Below, piece by piece: positions 10,694 to 21,612 of a stretch of 64,000 nucleotides of DNA. The notes beneath the pieces are model-generated. The model was not told where the DNA came from. It searched no databases and saw nothing but the letters and a program-made list of their open reading frames with translations. Source of the DNA: Prorocentrum cordatum (taxonomy: Eukaryota > Sar > Dinophyceae > Prorocentrales > Prorocentraceae); contig CAUYUJ010014625.1 of the NCBI GenBank assembly GCA_963575745.1, forward strand, positions 211,501 through 275,500, written 5' to 3'. Made by a program: the position numbers and the translations under genes. Position 1 is the first letter of the stretch. Each line of letters opens with the position of its first letter.

Positions 10694-11292
10694 ATGTATC
10701 GTTCCTTAGGTCAGGCCGATGACTGTATTGGGGGGGGGCTGCAGTGTGGGCTGCAGACAGGGTTTCCCTTTAAGGCCCCTGACGGGGCCCCTGAGGGCTC
10801 CTGACGGAGCCCGTTGGGATCCCGCGAGGGGGCTTTCGGGACCCGAAAAGTGCACCTTTCTCCCCCCGCCACTGATCGCCCCCTCAGTAAGCAACGCCCA
10901 AGATTCGGCAGCGCAGATATGGATGAAGGCGCGTGCCTTAGCGACGGGTCCCGTCTCCACACGACTGCGACGCACTGGGCCTCTCGCACTAGGGGTGGGG
11001 GATAGACGAAGGGGCAGCGAGGTCTGCAGAAGAGTGGCGGGGCCCTTCAAGACCCCAAAGGGGGGCATTCGGGGCCCGAGAAGTGCACCTTCCTTCCCCC
11101 CACTACCCATCGCCACCTCAGCCAGCAACGCCTAGGATGTGGCAGCGCAGACATATGGATGAGGGCGCGTGGCTTAGCGACGGGCCCCGTTTCCGCACGA
11201 AGGCGGCGCGCTCCGTCGCCAAACCGGCCCCCTGACACGGACATGAACCACCGACGTTTGGGCTCCGCGCGCTGGGGGGGGGAACTAAATGA

Positions 11293-11356
11293 GTGGGGGA
11301 GGAGGAGGAGGAGGAGGAGGAGGAGGAGGAGGAGGAGGAGGAGGAGGAGAAGGAGG
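11293..11356 (+). repeat. (GGA)n tract inside family G
   Basis: About 60 bp of GGA following CTAAATGAGTGG; the same junction occurs at 12541. Confidence 0.95.
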
Positions 11357-12551
11357 GGGCAGCGAGAGAGGACCGCAGAAAAGTGCCCCAGAGGGGCTGT
11401 CGGGGCCCCAGAGGGGGCTGTCGGGGCCCAGAGGTAAATGGTGGGCAGCGAGGGCTGCAGAAAATTTGCATTCGGGGGGGGGGGGGCGGGGAGGTAAACG
11501 CTGGGCAGCGGGGGCTGCAGAAGAGTGGCCTTTCGGGGCCCGTGACGGGGCCTCCTAGGGCCCTGGCGGGGGGCCTTCGGGGCCCGAGACTTGCAGCTTC
11601 GTCCCCCCACCACTCCGTCGCCCCACCAGTAGTCACGAACTCAAAACAGACGCCCAATCCCAAAAACGCGGGGGCCAAGACAAAACGCAGACGCCTCGAG
11701 ACTTCGCGGAGGGAGATTTTGGGGTAAGGTTTTACCAGGGTGACGACGACGAGCGCAAAACATACCTCGACATCTTTGGCCGATCTTCGAAACTTCGGCG
11801 AATCCGCGATTTTGGGATTGGGGATGTGCTTTTTTCATGGTCAAGTAAGCATCGCCCAATTCCGTCGGCGCAGGCATGGATGAAGGCGCGAGGCTTGTCC
11901 ACGGGTCCCGTTTCCACGCGAATGCGACGCGCTCCAGCGCCAAGTCGGCCCCCCGACACGGAGATGCACCAACGATGCTTGGGCGTCGCGCCATCGGGGG
12001 GATCTCTATGGGGGGGGGGGGCGGCGAGAGTTGCAGAAAAGATGCCCTTTGGGGCCCCTGACGGGGCCCTTGAGAACCCCAAAGGGCGCCTCCAGGGCCG
12101 GAGAAATGTGTTTTCCCCCCCCCCCCCCCCACCATTCACTGCCTGTGCTCGAAGTTTCGCCCAATATTCGGCAGCGCAGGCATGGAGAAAGGCGCGTTGC
12201 TTAGCGGCGGCTCCCGCTCCCTCACGGACGCGACGCGCCCCGTCGACAAATCGGCACCCGACACGGATATGCATGAATGTTGCTTTTTTAGGGCCCGTGA
12301 CGCGGCGCGTTAGGACCCCAAAGGGGGCATTCGGGGCCCGAATATTGAACCTTTCTCCCCCCATCGTGCATCGCCTCCTCAGTCAGCAGCGCCTCGGGCT
12401 CGACAGCGCAGACATGGATGAAGGCGCAGTGCTTAGCGACTGGTCCCGTTTCCAGACGAATGCGACGCGGTGCGTCGCCACATCGGCCGCCGACGCGGAG
12501 ATGAACCACGGCTCCTTGGGCGTCGCGCAATGGGGGGGAACTAAATGAGTG

Positions 12552-12619
12552 GAGGAGGAGGAGGAGGAGGAGGAGGAGGAGGAGGAGGAGGAGGAGGAGG
12601 AGGAGGAGGAGGAGGAGGG
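12552..12619 (+). repeat. (GGA)n tract inside family G
   Basis: About 68 bp of GGA at the same position in the unit as the tract at 11.3 kb, so the microsatellite was duplicated with the unit. Confidence 0.95.
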
Positions 12620-13892
12620 GGCAGCGGGAGAGGACCGCAGAAAATTGCCCCAGAGGGGGCTGTCGGGGCCCGGGAAGTGCACATTTTTCTTCCCAAACCA
12701 CTGACCGCCTTTCCAGGAATCAGCGCCCAAGATTCGGCAGCGCAGGCATGGATGAAGGCGCGTGGCTCAGCGACGGGCCCCGTCTCCACGCGAACGCGAC
12801 GCGCTCCGTCGCCAGATCGGCCCGTGACGCGGATGCGCACCAACGATGCTTGGACCTCGCGCAAGGGGGGGGGAGATCAACGGGGGGCGGCGAGAGGTTC
12901 AGAAGAGGGGCCCTTCAGGGCACCTGGAAAGGAGCCCTTTTGGACCCCAGAGGGGGCCGTCGGGGCCCGAGAAGGACAACTTCCTTCCCCCACCTCTCCT
13001 CGCCCCGTCAGCAAGCAGCGACCAGGCTTTGGCGGCGCAGACATGGAGGAAGGCGCGTGGCTCAGCGACGGGACCCGTTTCCACGCGAATGCGACGCGCT
13101 CTCCGTCGCCAAGGCGCCCCCCGACACGGATATGCACCAACGATGCGTGGGCGTCGCACGAACCAGCGATGCTTGGGCGTCGCGCAGTGGAGGGGATACA
13201 TGGGGAGGCAGCGGGGAGCGGGGGATGCAGGCAAGGGGCTCTTTAGGGCCCCTGGCCGGGCTTCTGGGATCCCAAATGGGGCTCTCGGGGCCCTAGGAGT
13301 GCATTCTTCTTCCCCTATCACTCGTCGCCCCCCCAGCAAGTGACGCCCAAGATTCGGCAGCGCAGGCATGGATGAAAGCGCGTGGCTTAGCGACGGGTGG
13401 CGCTCCCACGCGAATTCGACGCGCTCCATCGCCAAATGGGCCTCCGACACGGATATGCACCAACGATGCTTGGGCGTCGCGCAAGGGGGGGATACATGGG
13501 GGGCATTGAGGGCTGCAGACAAGTGTCCCTTCAGGGCCCGTGACGGGGCCCACACCTGTAGGACCCCAAAGGAAGCCTTCGGGGCCCGAGAAGAGCACGT
13601 CTCTTCCCCCCACCACTCATCGCCCCGTCAGTAAGCAACGCCCAGGCTTCGGCAGCGCAGGCATGGATGAAGGCGCGTGTCTCAGCGACGGGGCCCGTTT
13701 TCACACGAATGCGACGCGCTCCGTCGCCACGCCGGGCGGCGCTGGCTCCCCGTGTCGCCCCGATCCGCGGGCTTGGCGCCCACGCGCCAGATCTGCTGGT
13801 TTGTGATCCTCTGAGCGTGCGTTCGACGGCGCGCTCCAGACAGGTCTATGCCTTCGAGGACTGAAGAGGTTGGCATCTCTTCCTCGGCGGAA

Positions 13893-13944
13893 GGTGGGAG
13901 GAGGAGGAGGAGGAGGAGGAGGAGGAGGAGGAGGAGGAGGAGGG
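13893..13944 (+). repeat. (GGA)n tract
   Basis: About 50 bp of purine repeat; a TCC tract follows at 14058, in inverted arrangement. Confidence 0.95.
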
Positions 13945-14055
13945 GAGGAGGGCGGTGGTGGAAGCTGGCGACGGTGACGCGAGGGCGGTTCCGCCAGCGG
14001 AGGCCAGCGGACGCGCCGCCAAGAGATAGTGCGTTTTTTTCGTTCGTCGTCGTCG

Positions 14056-14270
14056 TCTCCTCCTCCTTCCCCCCCCTCCTCCTCCTCCTCCTCATCTTCC
14101 GCCTCCTCCTCCTTTCCTCCTCGTCATCCTTCTCCTTTTCCTCCTCCTCATCCTTCTCCTCCTCTTCCTCCTCCTCCTCCTCCTCCCTCTCCTCCTTCTC
14201 GTCCTCCTCCTCCTCCTCCTCCTCCTCCTCCTCCTCCTGCTCCTCCTCCTGCTCCTCCTCCTTCTCCCTC
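14056..14270 (+). repeat. (TCC)n tract
   Basis: About 215 bp of TCC/TTC with a few A and G interruptions; lies between GGA tracts at 13.9 and 14.5 kb. Confidence 0.95.
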
Positions 14271-14505
14271 GAGGGCTCCTCGAACCCGCCGGGTGTTTCG
14301 CCGTCTCATCCAGCCTGCCCCGCCTGCCCCGCTGCTCGCGGCCGCCGGTGCGCGCGCCAGCTCTCCCTGAAGCTGGCGTCGGGGTGCCCGCTGCTGCAGG
14401 AGTGGCCGGACAAGGCGCCCGCAGCCGCGGGGCGCAGCGTCTGCCTCGTCTGTGCGCGGGCACCGCCAGAATGGGTGAACGCAGGGCACTGCACGAGTCG
14501 GGGGG

Positions 14506-14578
14506 CGAGGAGGAGGAGGAGGAGGAGGAGGAGGAGGAGGAGCAGGAGGAGGAGGAGGAGGAGGAGGAGGAGCAGGCG
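14506..14578 (+). repeat. (GGA)n tract
   Basis: About 70 bp of GGA, following the GC-rich stretch 14271-14505 in which no gene is recognised. Confidence 0.95.
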
Positions 14579-14763
14579 GAGATGGGCGCAGGGGGGGATG
14601 CTCGGAAGCTGGGCGAGGGCTGGCAAAATCCGTGGCTGCTAAAACGGTCTTCCCAGAAGAAGAACAAGCAACTCCCCGGAATGAAATTCAGCTTGCTAGA
14701 AGTAGTAAACGGGCTGCTCCCCGGACGGAGAGAAAAAAAACAATTTCCCGGAGCTCCGTTTTA

Positions 14764-14946
14764 GCAGCCACGGGTTTTTGTGGTGTGCGCGACATGTTCT
14801 TAGAACATTTCTGGCTGAGACTGTCGTGTTTGAACGCATCGGGTTTATGTTCCGAGAACATTGTTTTTGCTCGTCAAAAACGTTTGGGTTCTTAGAACAT
14901 CTCGTGGTAGGCCTATAGGAATGCCAGGACGGTCGGTCCCTGCCCA
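14764..14946 (+). repeat. Dispersed repeat family F (copy 1)
   Basis: Rich in TTCTTAGAACAT palindromes; ends TGGTAGGCCTATAGGAATGC then GGACGGTCGGTCCCTGC. The same order recurs at 45.76 and 48.17 kb. Confidence 0.75.
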
Positions 14947-14949
14947 AAT

Positions 14950-15950
14950 GAGACGGAGATCCCCAGGGGATAGGCTCGGGGGGGGGGGGTGATTCATGGA
15001 CCTCCGATCGCTCATTCATCGCCGACTGGGGCCGGATTCTCCTTCGGGGCCTATCGTCGATTTATCGGCGATGTGTCACCAATTTCAGGTATATGTTTCC
15101 CCCCTGACATCGCCCCTCAGCGTAGTAGATTTTGCTTCTCTCAGGGCCATGACCCGTCCGACGTCACGCGCTGGCGCAATGGGCAAGTCAATTCCAGCAC
15201 CACTTGTATGCAGGCCTTGGTTGTTGCAGCCTTCTCGCACTGCAGCTTTGTGAGCAAGCAGTTGCATGTCTCTGGTCGTTCCAGACACATCACGCTTTAC
15301 TGGGATCGAAGACGGAGCGTGCTGCCCCTCTTGCCAACGGGCCCTCGTTAGTATGCGCCTTGCGGGCTTCACAGGGACAGCTTCGACAAGCCTTCTTGTT
15401 TAGTTTTGCGTATCGGCTTCCAGGGCATCGCAAGATCATGACAGTGTCCCCGTACCACAGAGAAGATATCGAATCGTGACATCTCTTGCTCCCATCGGGC
15501 ACGCGCAGCCACAATTTCGCCCAGCGGGTGGCGACGCATCAGATCTGCAGTGCGACTGCAGGAGACCGCGAGGGGGGCTGCACTCTGGTCCATCAGATGT
15601 GGCGGATCACGAATCTGGACAGGAACCACAGGAACCGGACGTCCAGACACGCTTATCCTTTTCGGTGTCGCCGCAGCAGGTACTGAATCTGAAATGTGTC
15701 ACATGCTCGTTTAAAGCTTTATCCGATCACACTAGCGCTAAGTGTTGGCTCTGGGATGTCTATTTTCCACCCGGTGCTTGTCTCTGATATACCTGTACGA
15801 CCACCCTTCGAGTGATCAGGAGGTTGGGGGAGGGGAAACAACCGATTACTTGCAACTGCGACGTGTGTGAGGATGACAATGCTGGTGGCACAACCTCGTG
15901 TTGGCGACGACGCGTGATGACGATGTTGCGCCGCGATGTGATGTCACTAC
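14950..15950. other. No gene recognised
   Basis: Non-repetitive sequence with overlapping open frames on the minus strand (for example 15369-15650, 93 codons, and 15085-15372, 95 codons). None shows a motif I recognise; a decayed gene cannot be excluded. Confidence 0.3.
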
Positions 15951-15956
15951 CGACCC

Positions 15957-16030
15957 CGCTATCGATCTCACTCGATCGATCTCACTATCGACCTCACGGC
16001 CAGTCTTAGTATCGATGGATCCAGCGATCG
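15957..16030 (+). repeat. Degenerate ATCGATCTCACT repeat, short array
   Basis: A few 12-bp-type units (CTATCGATCTCACTCGATCG and similar), related to the larger array at 16.39 kb. Confidence 0.7.
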
Positions 16031-16388
16031 ATCCCATTGGCGATCTCACGCTGAGTGGCGTTGAGCACGAATCGAGCCAAATCAGCGCCGCCGCCGCGCT
16101 GTGATGGATGCTTGCTTGCTGACTGTGGTGGTGAAGTGTTGATGGCGATGTGATGTGTTTTTTTCTGCACTCGTGCCATCACCTCCAAGTGAACTGCGCG
16201 CCAGTAGCCCGCGACCGTCGGAATCGGTGACCGAGTCGTTGCCAACACGGCTCAGAAGCCGACTGATCCTGGCATAGTTTGGGCCACAGAGCTTGGGAGA
16301 ACGTGGGCCTAATCAAGCGTTCCCGTTGCTCCTGCGCGCTCGCTGTTGGAGCGCGCAGGAACAACATTCGCTCCCTGGAGCGGTCCCA

Positions 16389-16636
16389 ATCCATCCCACA
16401 ATCGATCTCACAATCGATCTCACTGTCGATCTCGCAATCGATGGCAATATCGACCTCACTATCGATTTCACTATCGATGCATCTATCGATCTCACTATCG
16501 ATCTCACTACCGCTCTGACGATCGATGTAGCTACCGATCTCACTATCGACCTCACTATCGATCCAACTATCGATCTCACTATCGATCTCACCACCTCGGT
16601 CGTTCTCGATCTCACGAGCATGCACACTATCGATCG
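16389..16636 (+). repeat. ATCGATCTCACT 12-bp tandem repeat
   Basis: About 20 degenerate units of ATCGATCTCACT and ATCGACCTCACT. Because 12 is a multiple of 3, all frames read as a 4-residue protein repeat; this accounts for the open frames here. Confidence 0.9.
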
Positions 16637-16639
16637 AGA

Positions 16640-16812
16640 CACTATCGGGACACCACGGCGGGACACCGCGGGACACCACTGGACACCGCGTCACACTGCG
16701 GGACACCGTGGGACACCACGGGACGCCACCCACGGGAAACCACGAGACACCAGCGGGACCACGGCGGGACACCGCGGGACACCAGCGGGATCACGGCGGG
16801 ACACCACGGCGG
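16640..16812 (+). repeat. GGGACACC(GC/AC) decamer repeat
   Basis: Tandem GGGACACCGC and GGGACACCAC units, degenerate, directly after the 12-bp array and 5' of the RCC1-like fragment. Confidence 0.9.
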
Positions 16813-17000
16813 GGCCCCCCCCGCCACCAGGCGCTCACTGGAGGGCCGGACTTCTGCGTCCAAGTCGCCCTAGCGACGGCGGGATCAGCCTTCTCGCGCG
16901 CCCACGCAGCGTCGCTTCGCCCTCGCGCGCGACACGAGCACGAAGCCGAAACCGATTGCCCTGTGGGAGGCTCTCCGCTCCTCTGCGGTCTCACCCCCCA

Positions 17001-17700
17001 GCCCTCCGGCACAGCGCCCTGCCCAGGAGCGACGGCACCGCCGTGGCCTGTGGCAGCAATACGTGTGGTCAGTGCGAGCTCCCGGCGCTGGCTGCGGGCC
17101 TGACCTGTACGCAGGTGGCCGCCGGAGGTAGGCACAGCGCCCTGCGCAGGAGCGACGGCACCGCCGTGGCCTGCGGCCGCAATGCCGAGGGTCAGCGCAA
17201 CCTCCTCCCAGCGCTGGCTGCGGGCCTGACCTACGCAGCTCACCTATTGCCAGCTCTGCTGCTGCAGGCGCTGCTCGACGGCGACTCGAGGCGCCTCGTG
17301 CCCTGCTGCGGGGCGGAGCGCTCCAGAACCGAGACGGGTCCCGACACTCTCCTCGTGGACATCTGCGGCCAGCTGTTGGCAGATCACCGTGCGGGCAGGC
17401 TGGGACCCAGACCCAGAGATCCGATGTCGTGATTTTTTCAAGACGGGGTCCCCGGAAGTCTCGACCCATTCCCCAGGACCGGTTTTTCATCCTGAGTCGT
17501 TTTTTGACGGTCCCGAGGCCCGGCGAGGGTCCTTGGGGGCCGAAATTTGCGAAAAACCTCCGTCTTGATTTTTTCATTACGTTGGATCTCTGGGGGGGAG
17601 TCTGGCGAGTCCACGCGGTCTTGAAGAGTGGCCGGCTGCTCAGCACCCTCTCGGCCGAGGAGACCGTCGCCGGCGGCTTCGGGCCGGCTCGGCCAGGCGG
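17001..17700 (+). pseudogene. RCC1-like repeat protein, gene fragment with an intron-like TIR element
   Basis: Two consecutive RCC1/BLIP-II-type repeats are read at 17010-17129 and 17133-17244, each with HSALxRSDGTAVACG and ALAAGLTxTQVAAGG-like halves. A C-terminal segment (LLLQALLDG, CCGAERSR, ICGQLLADHRAGRLGP) follows to about 17409. The frame then meets the family A element at 17412-17594 and a stop inside it, and resumes at 17601 with WRVHAVLKSGRLLSTLSAEE, which continues the same protein family. The element thus sits as an intron or an insertion. In-frame joining is possible with a GA donor (at 17404 or 17410) and the AG at 17599-17600; no GT or GC donor fits. A possible 5' acceptor is CCCCCCAG at 16993-17000. 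The start, most repeats and the stop are missing, so this is a fragment or one part of a larger gene. Proteins of this type are numerous in dinoflagellates; the precise role is unknown. Confidence 0.65.
17412..17594 (+). mobile_element. TIR element, family A (copy 1), inside the RCC1-like gene
   Basis: CCCAGAGATCCGATGTCGTG at the left end; ACGTTGGATCTCTGGG at the right, giving 11-13 bp TIRs. GGGA occurs on both flanks (17402-17405 and 17596-17599), a possible target duplication. 183 bp. Confidence 0.85.
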
Positions 17701-17863
17701 AGCCGCCACGTGGGGCCCCTCCTGCGCCGCGGCTCGGAGAGGGAGCGCGGCCTCTTGGTATAGTCACTGCGCAGCTGTGCTCTCGGCAGGGCGAGCACGG
17801 CACCGCAAGCAAGGGGGCACGTGTGCCCAGGCCAGGATCAGATCAAGGAGAGCCAGAGGAACG

Positions 17864-18015
17864 ATCACAGGCACAATCAATCGTCGATCCCCCAGAAATG
17901 TCAAGAAAATTTGGGAAGTGGGGGGGAAGGCGAAACTCACAAAGATAAGAGGCAAACATATGGGGACTTCCATTCTTTGTGTGTGTGTGGATATTTTTGT
18001 GTGTCCCTGGGCCCC
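17864..18015 (+). repeat. Dispersed repeat family E (copy 3, most intact)
   Basis: CACAGGCACAATCAATCGTCG at left, GGGAAGTGGGGGGGAAG in the middle, and TTTTTGTGTGTCCCTGGGCC at the right. Confidence 0.7.
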
Positions 18016-18193
18016 TTCAGCTGTTCATAGCTTCCAGCCTCTCGGGGCCCTCACCGCGCCTCGGGGCTGCCAAGAGAGAAGCAGCCCGGGATGCCACCGG
18101 GGCCTGGGCGAGTGGGCGATGGGGTCGAAGGCCCACGTGCCGAGCAGAAGCGAGGCCCAGGCGTATGGGCCTTTCTCCTTTGGGGGGTTCGAC

Positions 18194-18302
18194 CTGGCAT
18201 CGCTCGGACGTGTGCATTTTTCTTTCGGCGAGGACCATCGAGGATTTTCTTTTTGGCGAAGAAAATGCGCACGAAACCGAAACAAACACGAGCGATGGCC
18301 AG
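18194..18302 (+). mobile_element. TIR element, family C (copy 3, internal deletion)
   Basis: CTGGCATCGCTCGGACGTGT at left, CGAGCGATGGCCAG at right; flanks TCGAC and TCGAA are a 4-of-5 target duplication. 109 bp, lacking part of the right interior. Confidence 0.8.
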
Positions 18303-18770
18303 TCGAAGGTCCCCGAGACCCGGGTGCTGCAGTCTTTTCACACCGTGCGCCCTCGGCGTGTTTCGGACCTGGGGCCATCACAGCTCGATCTGGCTCTCAG
18401 CATTCGGCAGGACGAAGGATCCCGGCTCTGGTGGTGATCTCTGCGGTGTTGCAATTCGTTCCGTAACGTCGGGTCTCGGGGGTGGGGCTTCGAGAGATAG
18501 GGCCCCAAGAGGAGGGGAGTGCTTCTTGTTGGATTCGCACTCTTCAAGGCATCCTCGGGATACGGCACCATGCTTCGGGCTCCGTCGTTGAAGTGCCAGC
18601 TCGTGAAAGAAAGTCTCGCCGTCGCATCTTGGTGTGGTCGCTTCCCCCTGCACCTCCTTGCAGTTCGCGATCCTGAAACGCGAGTTGCCCTACAGTATCA
18701 GATGGCTCTCGGCCCACCCCGCCACCGTGTCTGGGTTGTGGATGAGAGGCCTCTTGGATGTTCGTTGGGA
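18303..18770. other. No gene recognised
   Basis: GC-rich sequence with short overlapping frames; nothing supported. Confidence 0.35.
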
Positions 18771-19130
18771 GCCAGTTCTGAGGCCTCTGGGGGGCTGTTC
18801 TAGGCCTCTTGGATGTTCGTTGGGAACCAGTTCTGAGGCCTCTGGGGGGCTGTTCTTGGGCCTCCTTTGGGCCTCCTGTGAACCTCTCTTGGGCCTCTTG
18901 GGGCCTCTTGAGGGGCCTCTTGAGGGGCCTCTTGGGGGCCACGTGGGTCCTCCTGCGGGCCTCTCGGGGCCGAGGCCTCGAAAAGTTCGTTCGGGCACCC
19001 CGTCTGGGCCCCCCCTTGGAGCCGTCTTGGAGGCCTCTCGGGCCGTCCCGGGGCGATCCTGGTGGCCTCTGAAGCCGCCTTGGAGCGTCGGGAAGCCGAA
19101 GAGGCGACTCCGCCAAGATGTTTCAGAGAT
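18771..19130 (+). repeat. GGCCTCTTGGG array
   Basis: Degenerate GGGCCTCTTGGATG/GGGGCCTCTTGAGG units with a duplicated 47-bp segment near 18755-18860. Ends with a core-like block GGGAAGCCGAAGAGGCG. Confidence 0.85.
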
Positions 19131-19299
19131 GTGACGAGCCCTCCTGGATGCCTGTTGGGGGCCCCTTGGGCTGCCTTGAGAGACAGCCCTGGGCGACCTG
19201 AAGCGACCTTGCCCTAACCGTAACCGTCGTGCGGCCTTGGAGCCAGCCGCGCGATTGCCCCTCTTGCGGGGCTGGCGAGCTTCGGGACCGTGGAGGGCC

Positions 19300-19505
19300 G
19301 GGGGAGATACGCCAAATCCCTTCTGAATCGACCCCCCCTAAAAGACCGGACCCCCCTTCGAGTGCGACCTGGTATTCCGGACCCCCTCTTCGACGGGGCG
19401 CCTTCACAAACCGGACCCCTCAGGCTCCAATCCTTAGAAAGCGCCCTCATAATCCGGACCCCTCCAGTTACAAAAAAAGGGCGCCTTAAAAAACCGGACC
19501 CTGGG
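19300..19505 (+). repeat. Degenerate CCGGACCCC repeat
   Basis: Six or so CCGGACCCC(C/T) motifs separated by 25-40 bp AT-richer spacers. Confidence 0.65.
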
Positions 19506-19804
19506 GGACGACGAACGAGGGATTTGGAATACTACCAGGGGCGCGTAGCATGATGCGTCCCGCAACCCTTTCCAGCGGCGGAATCATCGCACGTATGGGC
19601 AACCGATGTGCAACCTGCATCTCAGCGGGCGTCCACCACAGGGGGCCGCTCTGGGCGCGAGTTCCGCCCGCCTCTTTGGGGGGCTCGGCGCCGGGGCCTC
19701 CGACGCAAGTCCGTGCTGTGCAGACGTGGACTTGGCTGTCGGCATGGCGTCTGTCTGCTCTGCGCTTGGCCGCGCGGCCTGTCTGCATACTCTCCAGCCA
19801 TGCG
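19506..19804. other. Possible unassigned exon
   Basis: A GC-rich + frame at about 19606-19804 includes CCADVDLAVGMASVCSALGR and stops being codon-like where family R begins. Not recognised; no splice evidence beyond a CAG at the junction. Confidence 0.2.
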
Positions 19805-19970
19805 CAGAGGGGGGTGGGGGGAGAGGGGAGGGCTTCTCAGGAAGCACCCCTGCTTCTCATAGGAGGCGCGGGCCTCGCCTCTAGATGCAAGGCCGGCGCC
19901 TTCTAAGAAGCAGCCTCCTTCTAAGAAGCCCTCCCCCTCCCTCCACCCCCGTGTGCGCGCCGCCAAATAT
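19805..19970 (+). mobile_element. TIR element, family R (copy 1)
   Basis: Purine-rich start (GGGGTGGGGGGAGAGGGGAG then GGCTTCT) and pyrimidine-rich complementary end (AAGCCCTCCCCCTCCCTCCA). Interior AAGCACCCCTGCTTCT shared with 40.28 kb. Confidence 0.65.
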
Positions 19971-19984
19971 CAGAGCCCCGAAGC

Positions 19985-20095
19985 ATCAGGGGTAACTCGG
20001 GTCAGGGCTAACTCGGGTTCGTTTTTCGGGAATCCAAACCCGGGTTACCCTGGGCCCGAGTTACCCTGGATAACTCGGGCGCCCAAAAATACAGT
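19985..20095. repeat. TAACTCGGG direct and inverted repeats
   Basis: Six or so copies of AACTCGGGt or its complement within 110 bp; can fold into nested hairpins. Confidence 0.6.
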
Positions 20096-20333
20096 CCACC
20101 CGCACAGTGAGGACGGGCAATCTCCCCAAGGGCGCCCGTGCGTCCTTGCCTCCTCGGGGCATCCTCGGCCGCTTCCGCTGGTCGCGCCCCGCAACGAGAC
20201 CTTCGCAGTGGGCTGCCGAGGGCCTTCGAAATGGTGCATCCTTTCTGTGCTGGCTGACTGTACTGCATGCTCCCTTCAGGCGTGCCCGCGTGCGCCGGGG
20301 GCTCGTGCCTTCAAAGCACTGGTGTGTAATGAG

Positions 20334-20585
20334 TGGAGGAGGAGGACGACGACGACGAAGAGTAGGAGGAGGAGGAGGAGGAGGAGGAGGAGTAGGAGGA
20401 GGAGGAGGTGGAGGGAGGAGGAGGAGCTGCAGGAGGAGGAGGGGAGGAGGAGGAGGAGGAGGGGGAGGAGGAGGAGGAGGAGGAAGAGTGAGGGAGGGAG
20501 GAGGAGGGAGGGGAGGAGGAGGAGGAGGAGGAGGAGGAGGAGGAGGAGGAGGAGGAGGAGGAGGAGGAGGGGAGAGAGGGAGGGG
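20334..20585 (+). repeat. (GGA)n tract
   Basis: About 250 bp of GGA with GAC and GTA interruptions at the start. Confidence 0.95.
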
Positions 20586-20751
20586 GCCTGCACGCCTCAC
20601 GCCGACCCCGACCCCGCCGGGCAAGAGCCCCTGCGCCCGCGGCCGCGGCCCGCGGCCCGGGGGCCCCCTGCGGCGCGGGGCGGCCTCGGGCCGCAGGCCC
20701 CGACGCCGCAGGGCCTCCCCGCCCCCCATCAGAGGCGACGATAGGGGCGAA

Positions 20752-20942
20752 TACAGTGGGCGGCTTGAATAAGGAACACGTACTTTTCAAAAGGAGCTCG
20801 GTCGTTCCTTAGGTTTGCATGTGTTACTTACAGTTCCTTATGCGTTATTTGTTATGTATCGTTCCTCTATGCGTTATTCCTTGGGATGAAAAAGGGGCTT
20901 CGTTCCTTATTTAGGGTTCCTTAGGTCAAGGCCCCGACTGTA
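20752..20942 (+). mobile_element. TIR element, family K (copy 2, intact)
   Basis: TACAGTGGGCGGCTTGAATA, then AGGAAC, at the left, opposed by the reverse complement of TACAGTCGGGGCCTTGACCT, then AAGGAAC, at the right: TIRs of about 26 bp. Interior has several GTTCCTTA and GCGTTATTC motifs. 191 bp. Confidence 0.8.
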
Positions 20943-21238
20943 GCCCAGGGGAGAGCAATCCGTTCGGTACGAACGGAATGGGTACGGAAAGAATGGGTAC
21001 GATGCCCAGCAGCAGTTCTGGTTCATTTTGGACAGGACTCGCTGTCGGTGTCGCCGCGGCCTGTGTCCATTTGAGACAGAAGGCCGCCTGCCCAACAGCG
21101 GCCGCTGTTGGTTTGGGACAACATGTGTTGTTGAGCATTGTACCCATTCTTTCCGTACCCATTTCGGGCGTCCAAATACGTGTATCCAGGGGCGGCTGCC
21201 GGGCGAATACGTGTGATGCCCGCTCTACCATGAACACC
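20943..21238. other. Short inverted repeat region, no gene
   Basis: GAATGGGTACGGAAAGAATG near 20978 and its near complement CATTCTTTCCGTACCCATTT near 21143 form about 20-bp arms of a 190-bp inverted repeat; this may be another TIR element present once. Confidence 0.45.
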
Positions 21239-21415
21239 CGGGCCGAACGAAAGGGGTGATATAGGGAAAGGGTGGGTTACGAAGTCTGCTGCATGCAGCT
21301 GGTCTCGGCCCCGCTGCCGGGCCCATTCCTCGATACATGGGCGCCTCCCAGGAAAATCAGCTACTTGAAACCAGTCTCACCCCCCCCTTTGCTATCCCCC
21401 ACTTTCGCCGGGCCT
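21239..21415 (+). mobile_element. TIR element, family B (copy 2)
   Basis: CGGGCCGAACGAAAGGGG start, CTGCTGCATGCAGCTGGT interior, CACTTTCGCCGGGCC end, abutting family D. Confidence 0.75.
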
Positions 21416-21560
21416 GTCCCCCTACAAGGGGAAGATTCAAAAATAGTCAACAAAATAGTCTGGGGACTATGTTTCCACCATGTTTTGACAATTTGGGCGG
21501 ATTTTGTTGGGTATTTTTCACTTTTCGCCCAAAGCCCCCTGTAGGAGGACAGGCCCGACT
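21410..21560 (+). mobile_element. TIR element, family D (copy 2)
   Basis: GGGCCTGTCCCCCTACAAGG start and CCTGTAGGAGGACAGGCCCG end are complementary. Interior has CAAAAATAGTC and GTCTGGGGAC as in the other copies. Confidence 0.75.
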
Positions 21561-21612
21561 CAAGCCCAGGGCCTCGCCGCCCACCAGAACTACCGCAACC
21601 CGACCCGAAGGC

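Larger units (their letters stand above)
7488..10726 (+). mobile_element. TIR element, family K (copy 3), broken by two insertions
   Basis: K pieces are found at 7488-7522, 9642-9780 and 10694-10726, in the same order as in the intact copy at 20752-20942. The gaps hold the 2.1-kb TIR element (7523-9641) and the GGCC-array element (9782-10693). Confidence 0.65.
10727..13745 (+). repeat. Tandem family G, about 9 units of roughly 235-330 bp
   Basis: Each unit has GCAGxCATGGATGAAGGCGCG, a CGACGGGxCCCGTTTCCACG segment, CCCGACACGGATATGCACCA, GGGGGCAGCGAGGGCTGCAG and GGGGCCCGAGAAGTGCACCT. The ATGGATGAAGG landmark occurs near 10919, 11154, 11876, 12180, 12413, 12747, 13041, 13367 and 13661. Two units contain (GGA)n tracts. 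Short frames inside are frame-shifted translations of the unit. Confidence 0.85.

Noticed and set aside
10727-13745. CRISPR-like regular repeat array
   Set aside because: Repeats are 235-330 bp with no short unique spacers, and the genome context is eukaryotic.
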